Notes: a model not told the origin generated them from the letters alone. DNA of 7,763 bases from an uncultured Gaiellaceae bacterium (GCA_955652075.1 CATPAS010000159.1:1-7763), one strand, 5' to 3'; positions 1-6,218 are shown, numbered from the stretch's first letter. Numbers and translations: made by a program.

Positions 1-139
1 CATCCCAACGATCGGGACCGGTTTCGCGCTACGGGAGAGCAACGTCCACTCGCCGAACGAGCGGCTGCGCGTCCAGGACATCGACCGCGCGGTCGCCGCC
101 GCGTCGGAGCTCTACCGAGCGCTGGCCGCCCTTGGCTGA
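1..139 (+). CDS. M20-family metallopeptidase, C-terminal fragment
   Basis: Only the last 45 codons are present; the gene begins before the window and the reading frame is set by codons starting at base 2, ending at TGA 137-139. The visible protein reads IPTIGTGFALRESNVHSPNE and then an amphipathic helix up to ALAALG. The HSPNE motif is the C-terminal metal-binding signature of M20 dipeptidases and carboxypeptidases (CPG2/ArgE/DapE type), where the histidine binds the second zinc ion. The family removes residues from short peptides or N-acylated amino acids in the cytoplasm; the exact substrate cannot be told from this piece. The stop overlaps the start of pepT by 8 bp, so the two are probably co-transcribed and translationally coupled, which supports a role in peptide breakdown. 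Confidence 0.8.
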   Translation, partial: IPTIGTGFALRESNVHSPNERLRVQDIDRAVAAASELYRALAALG

Positions 140-1445
140 TCCGCGCTATCCGACGCCGATCGCGGCCGAGCTCGCCGACGACGTGCTCCAGCGGTTCCTG
201 CGCTACGTCCAGGTCGACACGCAATCGGACGACGACTCCGAGACGTACCCGAGCACCGCGAAGCAGCTCGACCTCGGCAAGATGCTCGCAGAGGAGCTGC
301 GCGAGATCGGTCTGGAGGATGTCGAGCTCACGGAGCACGGCTATGTCTTCGCGACGGTGCCCGGCTCGGCCGGCCCGACGGTGGGGCTGATCGCCCACAT
401 GGATACGAGCTCCGACGAATCCGGCACGAACGTGAAGCCGCAGGTCATTCGCGACTACGACGGCGGCGACATCGTCCTTCCGGGCGACACGCGCAAGGTT
501 CTCCGCCCCAGCGAGAACCCGATCCTCGCCGAGCGGGCAGGGCACGACATCGTCACGACCGACGGCACGACGTTGCTCGGTGCGGACGACAAGGCGGGAG
601 TCGCCGAGATCATGGGCGCGGTCGCTTACCTCGCGGCGCATCCAGAGATCGAGCACGCGCCCATCCGCGTCGGCTTCACGGTCGACGAGGAAGTCGGGCG
701 CGGCGTCGACCACTTCGACATCGAAGAGTTCGGCGCGGACTTCGCGTACACGCTCGACGGCTCGGAGATCGGCCGTATCGACGACGAGACGTTTTCCGCC
801 TCCGAGGTGCGCATCCGGATCGAGGGGCACAGCGTCCATCCCGGCACCTCGAAGGGGAAGATGGTCAACGCCATCAAGCTCGCCGCTCGGATCGTCGAGC
901 GCTTGCCGCAGAGCGAGCGCTCGCCGGAGACGACGGAGGGACGTCAGGGCTTCGTGCATCCGACGCGGATCACCGGCTCGACCGCCGAGGCCGAGGTGCG
1001 GTTCATCGCGCGTGACTTCGATGCGCAAAAGCTCGAGGAGCACGAGCAGCTTCTCCGCAAGCTCGCGGCTGACGTTGCAGCGGAGGAGCCGCGCGCCGAC
1101 GTGACGGTGACCGTGGAGGAGAGCTACCGCAACATGAAGGAGTTCCTCGACGCGGATCCCGCGGTGACCGAAGCCGCGGACGAAGCTGCGCGGCGCGCGG
1201 GCATGGAGCCCTGGCGCGAGCCGATCAGGGGCGGCACCGACGGCTCGATGCTGAGCGCCCGGGGATTGCCGACCCCGAACATCTTCACGGGCGCGCACCA
1301 GTTCCACTCGGTGCTGGAGTGGGCGTCAGTTCAGGACATGGCGGCGTCGGCCGCGACGATCGTGGAGCTCGTCAAGCTCTGGGCGGAGCCGGACTGGCTC
1401 AGTCGGTCAGAAAAGAGTGACCGAACCGCCGCATCTCCTCGATGA
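132..1445 (+). CDS. pepT: Peptidase T (tripeptide aminopeptidase), M20B
   Basis: This 437-residue protein matches PepT, a cytoplasmic dizinc aminopeptidase that removes the N-terminal residue of tripeptides. The start region LADDVLQRFLRYVQVDTQS is typical. The expected catalytic and metal residues are visible: His89 and Asp91 (AHMDTSSD), Asp152 (LGADDKAG), Glu186-Glu187 (TVDEEVG), Asp209 (TLDGSEIG) and His392 (HQFHSV). They run 11 to 13 positions above the numbering known for enterobacterial PepT, so the active site looks intact. The dimerisation domain lies at about 215-330 (EGHSVHPGTSKG). The TTG start at 132 gives an 8-bp overlap with the upstream peptidase; a GTG at 183 is possible but would cut into the conserved first helix. 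The last 15-16 residues exceed the E. coli length and are encoded inside the convergent overlap with the HxlR gene. No separate promoter is visible. Confidence 0.93.
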   Translation: MADPRYPTPIAAELADDVLQRFLRYVQVDTQSDDDSETYPSTAKQLDLGKMLAEELREIGLEDVELTEHGYVFATVPGSAGPTVGLIAHMDTSSDESGTNVKPQVIRDYDGGDIVLPGDTRKVLRPSENPILAERAGHDIVTTDGTTLLGADDKAGVAEIMGAVAYLAAHPEIEHAPIRVGFTVDEEVGRGVDHFDIEEFGADFAYTLDGSEIGRIDDETFSASEVRIRIEGHSVHPGTSKGKMVNAIKLAARIVERLPQSERSPETTEGRQGFVHPTRITGSTAEAEVRFIARDFDAQKLEEHEQLLRKLAADVAAEEPRADVTVTVEESYRNMKEFLDADPAVTEAADEAARRAGMEPWREPIRGGTDGSMLSARGLPTPNIFTGAHQFHSVLEWASVQDMAASAATIVELVKLWAEPDWLSRSEKSDRTAASPR

Positions 1446-1728
1446 TCGGCAGCAGCGCCGCGCCCTTCTCCGTCAGCTCGTACTCGACGCGCGGCGGCGA
1501 CTCGGCGTAGCTCCTGCGCAGGACGAGCTCCTCGTCCTCGAGCGCGCGTAGCCGCTCGGAGAGCGTCCGCGGGCTGATCCCGGCGCACGAGTGCTCGAGC
1601 TCGGAAAACCGGCGCGGCCCTTCGGAGAGGTCGTGCACGAGAAGCGCAGTCCACTTCGCGCCGATGATCTCGGCGCACGCTGCGACGGCGCACGACGTCG
1701 ACTCGTGGACGGGGTTCATGGTCCGCAT
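1399..1728 (-). CDS. HxlR-family (DUF24) winged-helix transcriptional regulator
   Basis: The 109-residue protein is a standard full-length HxlR/DUF24 regulator, a dimeric winged-helix DNA-binding protein. Family landmarks are CAVAACAEIIGAKW (13-26), EGPRRFSELE (36-45), GISPRTLSERLRALE (50-64, recognition helix) and PPRVEYELTEKG (78-89, wing). Cys13 is the conserved family cysteine; Cys18 and Cys48 are additional. In the DUF24 regulators YodB and HypR the conserved cysteine senses quinones, diamide or hypochlorite. The start ATG at 1728 has GGAAAG just upstream (1736-1731); a second ATG at 1719 is the alternative. It lies 17 bp after the acetamidase stop on the same strand, so read-through from that operon is likely. 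Its 3' end overlaps pepT tail to tail. The ligand and target genes are not shown by the sequence. Confidence 0.9.
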   Translation of the reverse strand: MRTMNPVHESTSCAVAACAEIIGAKWTALLVHDLSEGPRRFSELEHSCAGISPRTLSERLRALEDEELVLRRSYAESPPRVEYELTEKGAALLPIIEEMRRFGHSFLTD

Positions 1729-1730
1729 TG

Positions 1731-1744
1731 CTTTCCGAATTGTA
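1731..1744 (-). promoter_or_regulatory. Possible -10 box and RBS for the HxlR gene
   Basis: Read on the minus strand, TACAAT (1744-1739) resembles a -10 box and lies 10 nt before the ATG at 1728; GGAAAG (1736-1731) could serve as ribosome binding site. I find no good -35 hexamer at 16-18 bp. If this promoter is used, the leader would be only a few bases long. It would let the regulator be made independently of the upstream operon. Confidence 0.3.
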
Positions 1745-1745
1745 G

Positions 1746-2668
1746 TCAGCTTCTGAAGGGCTGAGGAGTTGCCTCGATCTTGGGGATGGCGAAGCGCGCG
1801 ATCGTGCCGAATCCCGGTGCGGGCTTACAGGCCTGGGCCACGCCGGCGTCGCAGGCGACGGACAGGAAAATGAACGCGTCCTCCATCGAGAAGCCCCATT
1901 CGTCGACCAGGAACCGGGCCGCCTCCTCCGAGACGAGCCGCAGCGCGTCGTCGTAGTCGTCCGCGGTTGCGTGCGGAAGCCAACGGTCCTCGAGCTCCGT
2001 CACCGGCCAGGTGCCCTGCTTTCCCTTCAGCAGGTCGAACCGGATGTCGACCTCTCCGGCTATCTCCACTCCGGTGAAGCAGATTTCGCCGTCGCCCATC
2101 GAGGCGTGCATGTCGCCGACCGCGAACATCCCGCCGGGCTGCCGCACGGGGAAGTACATCCGCGCTCCCTTGCCGTGCAGATGGTCGTCGAGGTTGCCGC
2201 CGTGCCGTCCGGCGAGGCCGTTGGTGAGCGTCGCGCCGTCGGTGGCGACGCCGACCACGCCGAGCATCGGCCGCGCGGAAAGCGGACGCGTTCGTTCATC
2301 TCGATCCAGCCGTTCTCGACTCGGAAGAGCCGAGTCACCGGCGCCTCGACCTGGTCGATCAGCTGGCCGAAGCCGGGGATCAGGCAGGCGAAGCCGACCT
2401 CCACGGGCCGCACGTCCAGGATCTCCGCGACGAGCGAGTCACCCGGCTCGGCGCCCTTGACCGCGACCGGCCCGGTGGCGCTGTTGACCTGCCCGAGGTC
2501 GATCTCGGTGACGAGGTCGTCCTCGGAGGTGATCTGGCCCGTGAAGCAGTCGTTCGTCTCGAACGTGACGGTCGCGCCGGGCTCGACCTCGAGCACGGGC
2601 TCGAGGTCCGGCCCGAACGCCCAGATGATCTCGTCACTGCCGATCCTGTGATTTACCGCGACCGCCAT
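1746..2668 (-). pseudogene. Acetamidase/formamidase (FmdA/AmdA family), frameshifted
   Basis: Two adjacent minus-strand frames together make one acetamidase/formamidase, a cytoplasmic enzyme releasing ammonia from short amides such as formamide or acetamide. The N-terminal half (from 2668) reads MAVAVNHRIGSDEIIWAFGP, then TFETNDCFTGQI and GFGQLIDQVEAPVTRLF up to MNERVRFP. The family sequence then continues in another frame as MLGVVGVATDG, HGGNLDDHLHGKGARMYFPV, GGMFAVGDMHASMGDGE and a C-terminal domain ending at the TGA 1748-1746. The switch lies at about 2270-2282 and needs one extra base; the span is 923 bp, one short of 308 codons. As written, translation from the start runs out of frame and would stop near 2060. 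The ATG at 2668 is chosen because it overlaps the amidohydrolase stop as TAATG; a GTG at 2689 adds seven unlikely residues. No slippery sequence is evident, so this is a real mutation or a sequencing error. Confidence 0.85.
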
Positions 2669-4242
2669 TACGCCGGGAGACCTTCCCACGGAGGCGGATT
2701 GTGTGTCCAGCGGCCGCCGAGCATCGTCGCGACGACCCGGACCTCAGGGAGCCGCTCGGTGTCGAGCTCGAAGGGGTCGCGGTCGAGGACCACGAGGTCG
2801 GCGAGAAAGCCGGGGAGGAGCTTGCCGCGGCGGTGCTCGTCGCGCGCGAGCCACGCTGGGTTGACGGTTGTCGCCACGACGGCTTCCTCCAGCGTCAATC
2901 GCTGCTCGGGGTGCCAGGGCTCGCGCTCGTCGATCGTCCGCAGAACGCCGGCGCAGATACCCGCCCACGGGTCGAGCTCCTCGATCGGCGCGTCCGACCC
3001 GTTCGCAAGCAGTGCGCCGGAGTCCCGGAGCGAGCGGTACGCGTAGGCGCCGCCGGTCCTCGTTCCCCAGAAGCGGTCGGCGAGGTCGCGGTCCGAGGGA
3101 GCGTGGCTGAACTGGACCGACGCGGCGACCCCCAGCTGCGCGAAGCGGGGGAGATCCTCCTCTGCGAGAACCTGTGCGTGTTCGATGCGGTGGCGAAGAC
3201 CGAGCGGCCGCCACTCGGCCTGGGTTTCCTCGAAGGCGTCGAGAGCCTCCCGGTTGGCGAGATCGCCGATTGCGTGGACTGCGACCGGGAGACCAGCCTG
3301 CGCGCCGCGGCGGATGATCTGCACGAGCTGTTCCCTGCTCGTGATCTGGACGCCGGCGCCGTCCAGCATGCGCGCGGTCTGCGAGCCGAGCGTTCCGTCC
3401 ATGAACGTCTTCAAGTAGCCGATGCGCACGAGGTCGTCGCCGAAGCCGCTGCGGATCTGCAGGTCGGCGAGCTCGTCCACCTGTTCGGCGGGAAGGGATT
3501 GCCAGACACGCAGGTGTAGCGAGCCTTCCTCGCGGAGGCGCTGCCAAACGCCGAGTGCGCCGAGCCAGCCGTCCTTGTCGTGCACCGCGGTGACGCCGCG
3601 CGCAATTGCGATGCGAACTCCCTCGCGCGACGCGTCGACCAGCTCGTTCTCGGTCGGCCTCACGTGCGTGTCGCGGAAGTGCCAGGCGCATTCCTCACGC
3701 AGCACGCCGGTCGGCTCCCCCCGCTCGTCGCGCACGACGACGCCGCCCTCGGCCTCGAGGTCGCCGTTCGCGCGGGCAAGCGCCGCGGAGTTCAGCCAGA
3801 GGGAGTGGTAGTCGCGCGCCATCAGCGCGGTGGGCGTGTCGCCGGTGACGCGGTCGAGTGCTTCCTTCGTCGGCTCGGTCGGAGGAGACCAGTCCCCGGC
3901 TCGCCAGCCCATGCCGCGGAGCCAGCTTCCCGGCGGGACTTCCCGGGTCGCCGCTGCCACGCGCTGCAGCGCTTCGTCCAGCGAAGTCGCCCCTTCCAGC
4001 CGGACCTGCCGTTGCGCGAGCGCCCACGTCGGGAAGTGGACGTGTGAGTCGTTGAAGCCCGGCAGGACGCAGCGTCCGCCCAGGTCGACGCGGTCGGGGC
4101 TCGCGAGCGCAGTCTCGTGTGTCGCGATGCCGCCTGCAATCCGGTCGCCTGCGATTGCGAGCGCGCGGGCGACGGGGAGCGTCGGCTCCATTGTCCGGAC
4201 GACCCCGTTCTCGAGGATCACCGGGGGGACTGTAGACGTCAC
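2668..4242 (-). CDS. Amidohydrolase family 3 protein (YtcJ-type)
   Basis: A 524-residue metal-dependent hydrolase of the Amidohydrolase_3 group (YtcJ, N-substituted formamide deformylase NfdA and relatives). An N-terminal beta-sandwich part (about 8-60) leads into a TIM barrel. Metal and catalytic motifs are all visible: His67-x-His69 (NDSHVHF), HSLWLNSAAL (146-155), Lys278 in LKTFMDGTLGSQTA, His323 (AVHAIGD), His355 (HRIEHA) and Asp417 (GSDAPIEE). The C-terminus has NPAWLARDEHRRGKLLPG and ADLVVLDRDPF, the strand that completes the sandwich. No signal peptide is seen, so it is probably cytoplasmic. The GTG start at 4242 is supported by position rather than by an RBS; GTG at 4221 is an alternative. 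It is the first gene of the minus-strand operon and is coupled to the acetamidase gene. The true substrate is unknown; an amide or N-formyl compound is a guess from the neighbour. Confidence 0.9.
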   Translation of the reverse strand: MTSTVPPVILENGVVRTMEPTLPVARALAIAGDRIAGGIATHETALASPDRVDLGGRCVLPGFNDSHVHFPTWALAQRQVRLEGATSLDEALQRVAAATREVPPGSWLRGMGWRAGDWSPPTEPTKEALDRVTGDTPTALMARDYHSLWLNSAALARANGDLEAEGGVVVRDERGEPTGVLREECAWHFRDTHVRPTENELVDASREGVRIAIARGVTAVHDKDGWLGALGVWQRLREEGSLHLRVWQSLPAEQVDELADLQIRSGFGDDLVRIGYLKTFMDGTLGSQTARMLDGAGVQITSREQLVQIIRRGAQAGLPVAVHAIGDLANREALDAFEETQAEWRPLGLRHRIEHAQVLAEEDLPRFAQLGVAASVQFSHAPSDRDLADRFWGTRTGGAYAYRSLRDSGALLANGSDAPIEELDPWAGICAGVLRTIDEREPWHPEQRLTLEEAVVATTVNPAWLARDEHRRGKLLPGFLADLVVLDRDPFELDTERLPEVRVVATMLGGRWTHNPPPWEGLPA

Positions 4243-4261
4243 CGGAAACTAGAATCGAGAC
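4243..4261. promoter_or_regulatory. 19-bp divergent intergenic region with leaderless-type promoter
   Basis: Only 19 bp separate the divergent start codons (GTG at 4242 on minus, GTG at 4262 on plus). On the plus strand TAGAAT (4250-4255) fits a -10 box and is followed by six bases and then GTG, the geometry of a leaderless transcript. A partial -35 (GGGACT, 4226-4231) lies 18 bp upstream, inside the amidohydrolase coding start. On the minus strand GATTCT (4257-4252) is a weak -10 candidate eight bases before its GTG. The two candidate -10 boxes overlap, so polymerase binding for one direction would exclude the other. Confidence 0.5.
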
Positions 4262-5443
4262 GTGGCGTACGAGCCGTTGACCGAGGAGCAGCGTGAGATC
4301 CGCGATCTCGTCCGTCAGCTTGCGCGCGAGCGGATTGCGCCGAGGGCTGCGAAGATCGACGAGAGTCACGAGTTCCCCTGGGACGTCGTCGAGCTCTTCA
4401 AGGAGAACGACCTCTTCGGGCTCTTCTTCGACGAGGAGTACGGAGGGCTCGGGACCGGGACGCTCCTGGCGCTCGTCGCGATCGAGGAGGTCTCGAAGGT
4501 CTGCGCCACGAGCGGCCTGATCCTTGCGGTGCAGGAGCTGGGCTCGCTCGGCCTCAAGCTCGCGGGCAACGAGGAGCAGAAGCAGCGCTATCTGCCGCGC
4601 CTCGCGTCGGGCGAGTGGCTCTGCGCTTATGCGCTCACCGAGTCCGGCTCCGGCTCCGACTCGGCGGCGATGCGCACGACGGCGCGGCGCGACGGCGGCG
4701 AGTACGTCCTGAACGGGTCGAAGCGGTTCATCACGAACGCGGGCGTGGCGCAGCTGTACACCGTCTTCGCGAAGACGGATCCCGAGCTAGGTCATCCGGG
4801 GGTCTCGGCATTCGTCGTCGAGGCGGACTCGCCCGGCTTCGAGGTGGCGCGCATCGAACCGAAGATGGGGATCAAAGGGTCGACGACGGGTGAGCTCGTC
4901 TTCGCTGACGCGCGCGTGTCAGCGGCCAATCTGCTCGGCGCAGAAGGAGAGGGATTCAAGATCGCGATGCGCATCCTCGATCGCTCGCGGCCGGGCGTCG
5001 CCGCGCAGGGGCTGGGTCTGGCGCAGGGTGCGACCGACTACGCGCTCGAGTATGCGAAGACGCGGGAGACGATGGGAAAGCCGATCGGTGAGCACCAGCT
5101 CATCGCGGGGATGCTCGCGGACATGGAGACCAAGTGCGAGGCGGCGCGCGGGCTCCTGTACAAGTTCGGCTCGGCCGTCGACGAGGGAATCGATGGGTCG
5201 GAGCTGACGAAGCTCTCCGCGATGACCAAGCTCTATTGCACGGACGTGGCGATGGAGGTCACGACGGACGCCGTGCAGGTGCTCGGTGGCTACGGCTACA
5301 TCTCCGAGTATCCGCTCGAGCGGATGATGCGGGACGCGAAGATCACGCAGATCTACGAGGGGACGAACCAGATCCAGCGCCTGGTGATCGCGCGTGAGAT
5401 GCTCAAGGAGCAGCGCGCGTTTCTCCTCGCCGGCGTCGGCTAG
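4262..5443 (+). CDS. Acyl-CoA dehydrogenase
   Basis: A 393-residue FAD-dependent acyl-CoA dehydrogenase of normal length, catalysing alpha-beta dehydrogenation of an acyl-CoA thioester and passing electrons to ETF. The N-terminal helical domain (about 5-118) starts LTEEQREIRDLVRQLARE. The beta-domain carries YALTESGSGSDSA (123-135) and GSKRFITNAG (152-161), which contact FAD and substrate. The C-terminal helical domain carries VQVLGGYGYISEYPLERMM and IYEGTNQIQR, where Glu366 is the expected catalytic base at the position used by short- and medium-chain enzymes rather than the isovaleryl/long-chain position. It is probably a short- or branched-chain type; chain length cannot be fixed by reading alone. 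The GTG start is preceded by a -10-like box but no RBS, suggesting a leaderless message. No other beta-oxidation gene is next to it here. Confidence 0.93.
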   Translation: MAYEPLTEEQREIRDLVRQLARERIAPRAAKIDESHEFPWDVVELFKENDLFGLFFDEEYGGLGTGTLLALVAIEEVSKVCATSGLILAVQELGSLGLKLAGNEEQKQRYLPRLASGEWLCAYALTESGSGSDSAAMRTTARRDGGEYVLNGSKRFITNAGVAQLYTVFAKTDPELGHPGVSAFVVEADSPGFEVARIEPKMGIKGSTTGELVFADARVSAANLLGAEGEGFKIAMRILDRSRPGVAAQGLGLAQGATDYALEYAKTRETMGKPIGEHQLIAGMLADMETKCEAARGLLYKFGSAVDEGIDGSELTKLSAMTKLYCTDVAMEVTTDAVQVLGGYGYISEYPLERMMRDAKITQIYEGTNQIQRLVIAREMLKEQRAFLLAGVG

Positions 5444-5471
5444 CGCCTGAATTTCGCGCGGAGCTGTCCGG

Positions 5472-5484
5472 TCCGTCCTACGGA
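5472..5484. other. Small hairpin after acyl-CoA dehydrogenase
   Basis: TCCGT (5472-5476) and ACGGA (5480-5484) form a perfect 5-bp stem with the loop CCT, 29 bp after the dehydrogenase stop. No T-run follows, so it is at best a weak terminator. Its right arm overlaps the GGAGG sequence at 5482-5486. Confidence 0.35.
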
Positions 5485-5503
5485 GGAGCCGTGAGGCGCG
5501 GCA

Positions 5504-5528
5504 AACTCGCGTCCTCGTCGAGCGAGTT
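5504..5528. other. 7-bp inverted repeat
   Basis: AACTCGC (5504-5510) pairs perfectly with GCGAGTT (5522-5528) across an 11-nt loop. It may act as a factor-assisted or weak terminator for the dehydrogenase transcript, or be part of mobile-element debris. There is no T-tract after it. Confidence 0.35.
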
Positions 5529-5530
5529 CA

Positions 5531-5546
5531 GCGAGAGATCTTTCGC
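5531..5546. other. 16-nt near-perfect palindrome centred on AGATCT
   Basis: The arms GCGAgAGA and TCTtTCGC match at seven of eight positions, the exception being a G/T pair. The centre is AGATCT. It lies two bases after the preceding inverted repeat. A dimeric regulator site or old element end are possible; nothing decides between them. Confidence 0.3.
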
Positions 5547-5618
5547 AAAGCCGGCACGATCGCGTCACATCGCAACCCGTAACGTGGAAAGGCCGTCCTC
5601 AGAGAACGCGGACGCATC

Positions 5619-5632
5619 ACATGCCGACATGT
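5619..5632. other. Stem-loop ACATG/CATGT overlapping the palindrome
   Basis: ACATG (5619-5623) and CATGT (5628-5632) form a 5-bp stem with a CCGA loop. Its right arm shares bases 5630-5632 with the larger palindrome that follows, so the two structures exclude each other in a single strand. Confidence 0.35.
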
Positions 5633-5654
5633 CTTGGGGTCTGACCCAAAGACA
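5630..5654. repeat. REP-like 25-nt imperfect palindrome upstream of RAYT gene
   Basis: The left arm TGTCTTgGGGTC (5630-5641) and right arm GACCCaAAGACA (5643-5654) are separated by one T at 5642 and match at 11 of 12 positions; the one mismatch is G5636/A5648. REP-associated tyrosine transposases are typically found beside such hairpins, which they bind and cut as single strands. It ends 18 bp before the transposase ATG. I found no second copy in the window, so the other end of a possible element is not identified. The GGGTC/GACCC core resembles palindromes I recall next to IS200-like genes in GC-rich genomes, but that is memory and not a search. Confidence 0.65.
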
Positions 5655-5661
5655 GCGCCCC

Positions 5662-5668
5662 GAAAGGA
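5662..5668 (+). promoter_or_regulatory. RBS deciding the transposase start
   Basis: GAAAGGA at 5662-5668 sits four bases before ATG 5673. This favours the ATG over an in-frame TTG at 5634, which lies inside the palindrome and would add 13 unconserved residues. Confidence 0.6.
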
Positions 5669-5672
5669 CAGG

Positions 5673-6218
5673 ATGCCCCGTCCTCTGCGTCCCCAGGTCC
5701 CAGGAGGGATCTACCACCTCGTCAGCCGTGGCGTCCGGAAGTTGCCCATTTTCACCGACGTCGAGTCACGCCGGCGCTTTCTCGGGCTCCTTGATGAGAC
5801 GATCGAGCGCTATCAGTGGGAGTTGCACACGTGGTCCTTGATGACGAATCACTTCCACTTGCTCGTTACGACCGTCGAGCCGACCGTCTCGGACGGCATG
5901 CAGTACCTGAACGGCTGCTACGGGCAGTGGTACGACTGGCGCCACGGCTACGAGGGCCACGTCTTCGAGCGGCGCTTCTGGTCGGCCCTGATCGAAACCG
6001 ACTGGCACCTCCACGAAAGCGCCCGCTACATAATCCTCAATCCAGTCCGCGCCGGGTTGTGCGCAACGGCAGTCGACTGGAAGTGGAGTAGCTACCGAAA
6101 GACCATGGGGATGACGACGAAAGGCCCTCCGCTCTCGAACATGTTGCTCTACGAGTTCGGCCGACGCCTGCAAATCGCCCGCGAGCGCTACGCCGCGTTC
6201 ATCCGCGCGGCGGAATGA
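5673..6218 (+). CDS. REP-associated tyrosine transposase (RAYT, IS200-like Y1 HUH)
   Basis: A 181-residue protein of the Y1 transposase fold. It opens with MPRPLRPQVPGGIYHLVSRG, the usual RAYT beginning. The HUH metal-binding motif is His60-Phe61-His62 (MTNHFHLL), and the single catalytic tyrosine is most likely Tyr119 in ARYIILNPVRAGL; WKWSSYR follows as in the family. All key residues are present, so it looks functional and complete. Such enzymes nick and join single-stranded DNA at REP hairpins; most are single-copy domesticated genes rather than true IS elements. The palindrome directly upstream fits this. Its 3' end overlaps the convergent serine hydrolase gene by 20 bp, leaving no room for a downstream element end outside that gene. 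The usual asparagine of SRGN is a valine here (SRGV). Confidence 0.9.
   Translation: MPRPLRPQVPGGIYHLVSRGVRKLPIFTDVESRRRFLGLLDETIERYQWELHTWSLMTNHFHLLVTTVEPTVSDGMQYLNGCYGQWYDWRHGYEGHVFERRFWSALIETDWHLHESARYIILNPVRAGLCATAVDWKWSSYRKTMGMTTKGPPLSNMLLYEFGRRLQIARERYAAFIRAAE

Larger units (their letters stand above)
5444..5672. other. Non-coding gap rich in inverted repeats
   Basis: Between the dehydrogenase stop and the transposase ATG I see no gene with recognisable protein. The stretch holds several short inverted repeats described separately and a GTG with a strong Shine-Dalgarno sequence (GGAGGAG, 5482-5488, before GTG 5491). That frame runs 116 codons into the transposase gene but its Ser/Arg-rich product is unlike any family I know. 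There is no clear T-rich intrinsic terminator. Confidence 0.6.

Noticed and set aside
1746..2267. Separate 173-residue protein from the ATG at 2267
   Set aside because: It starts mid-domain in the acetamidase fold and has no ribosome binding site before the ATG; it is the 3' half of the broken gene.
2265..2284. Programmed frameshifting to join the acetamidase halves
   Set aside because: There is no slippery heptamer, stimulating stem or Shine-Dalgarno-like element at the switch, and the family is not known to use recoding.
1971..2651. 226-codon plus-strand open frame across the acetamidase gene
   Set aside because: The minus strand shows acetamidase motifs on both sides of the frameshift. 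The plus frame is low-complexity and unlike any family.
2701..3519. 272-codon plus-strand open frame across the amidohydrolase
   Set aside because: It is antisense to a protein with complete Amidohydrolase_3 motifs, and its sequence has no recognisable domain.
5634..5672. TTG start for the transposase at 5634
   Set aside because: It lies within the palindrome, and the added residues are not part of the family. The ATG at 5673 has a good ribosome binding site and the standard family N-terminus.
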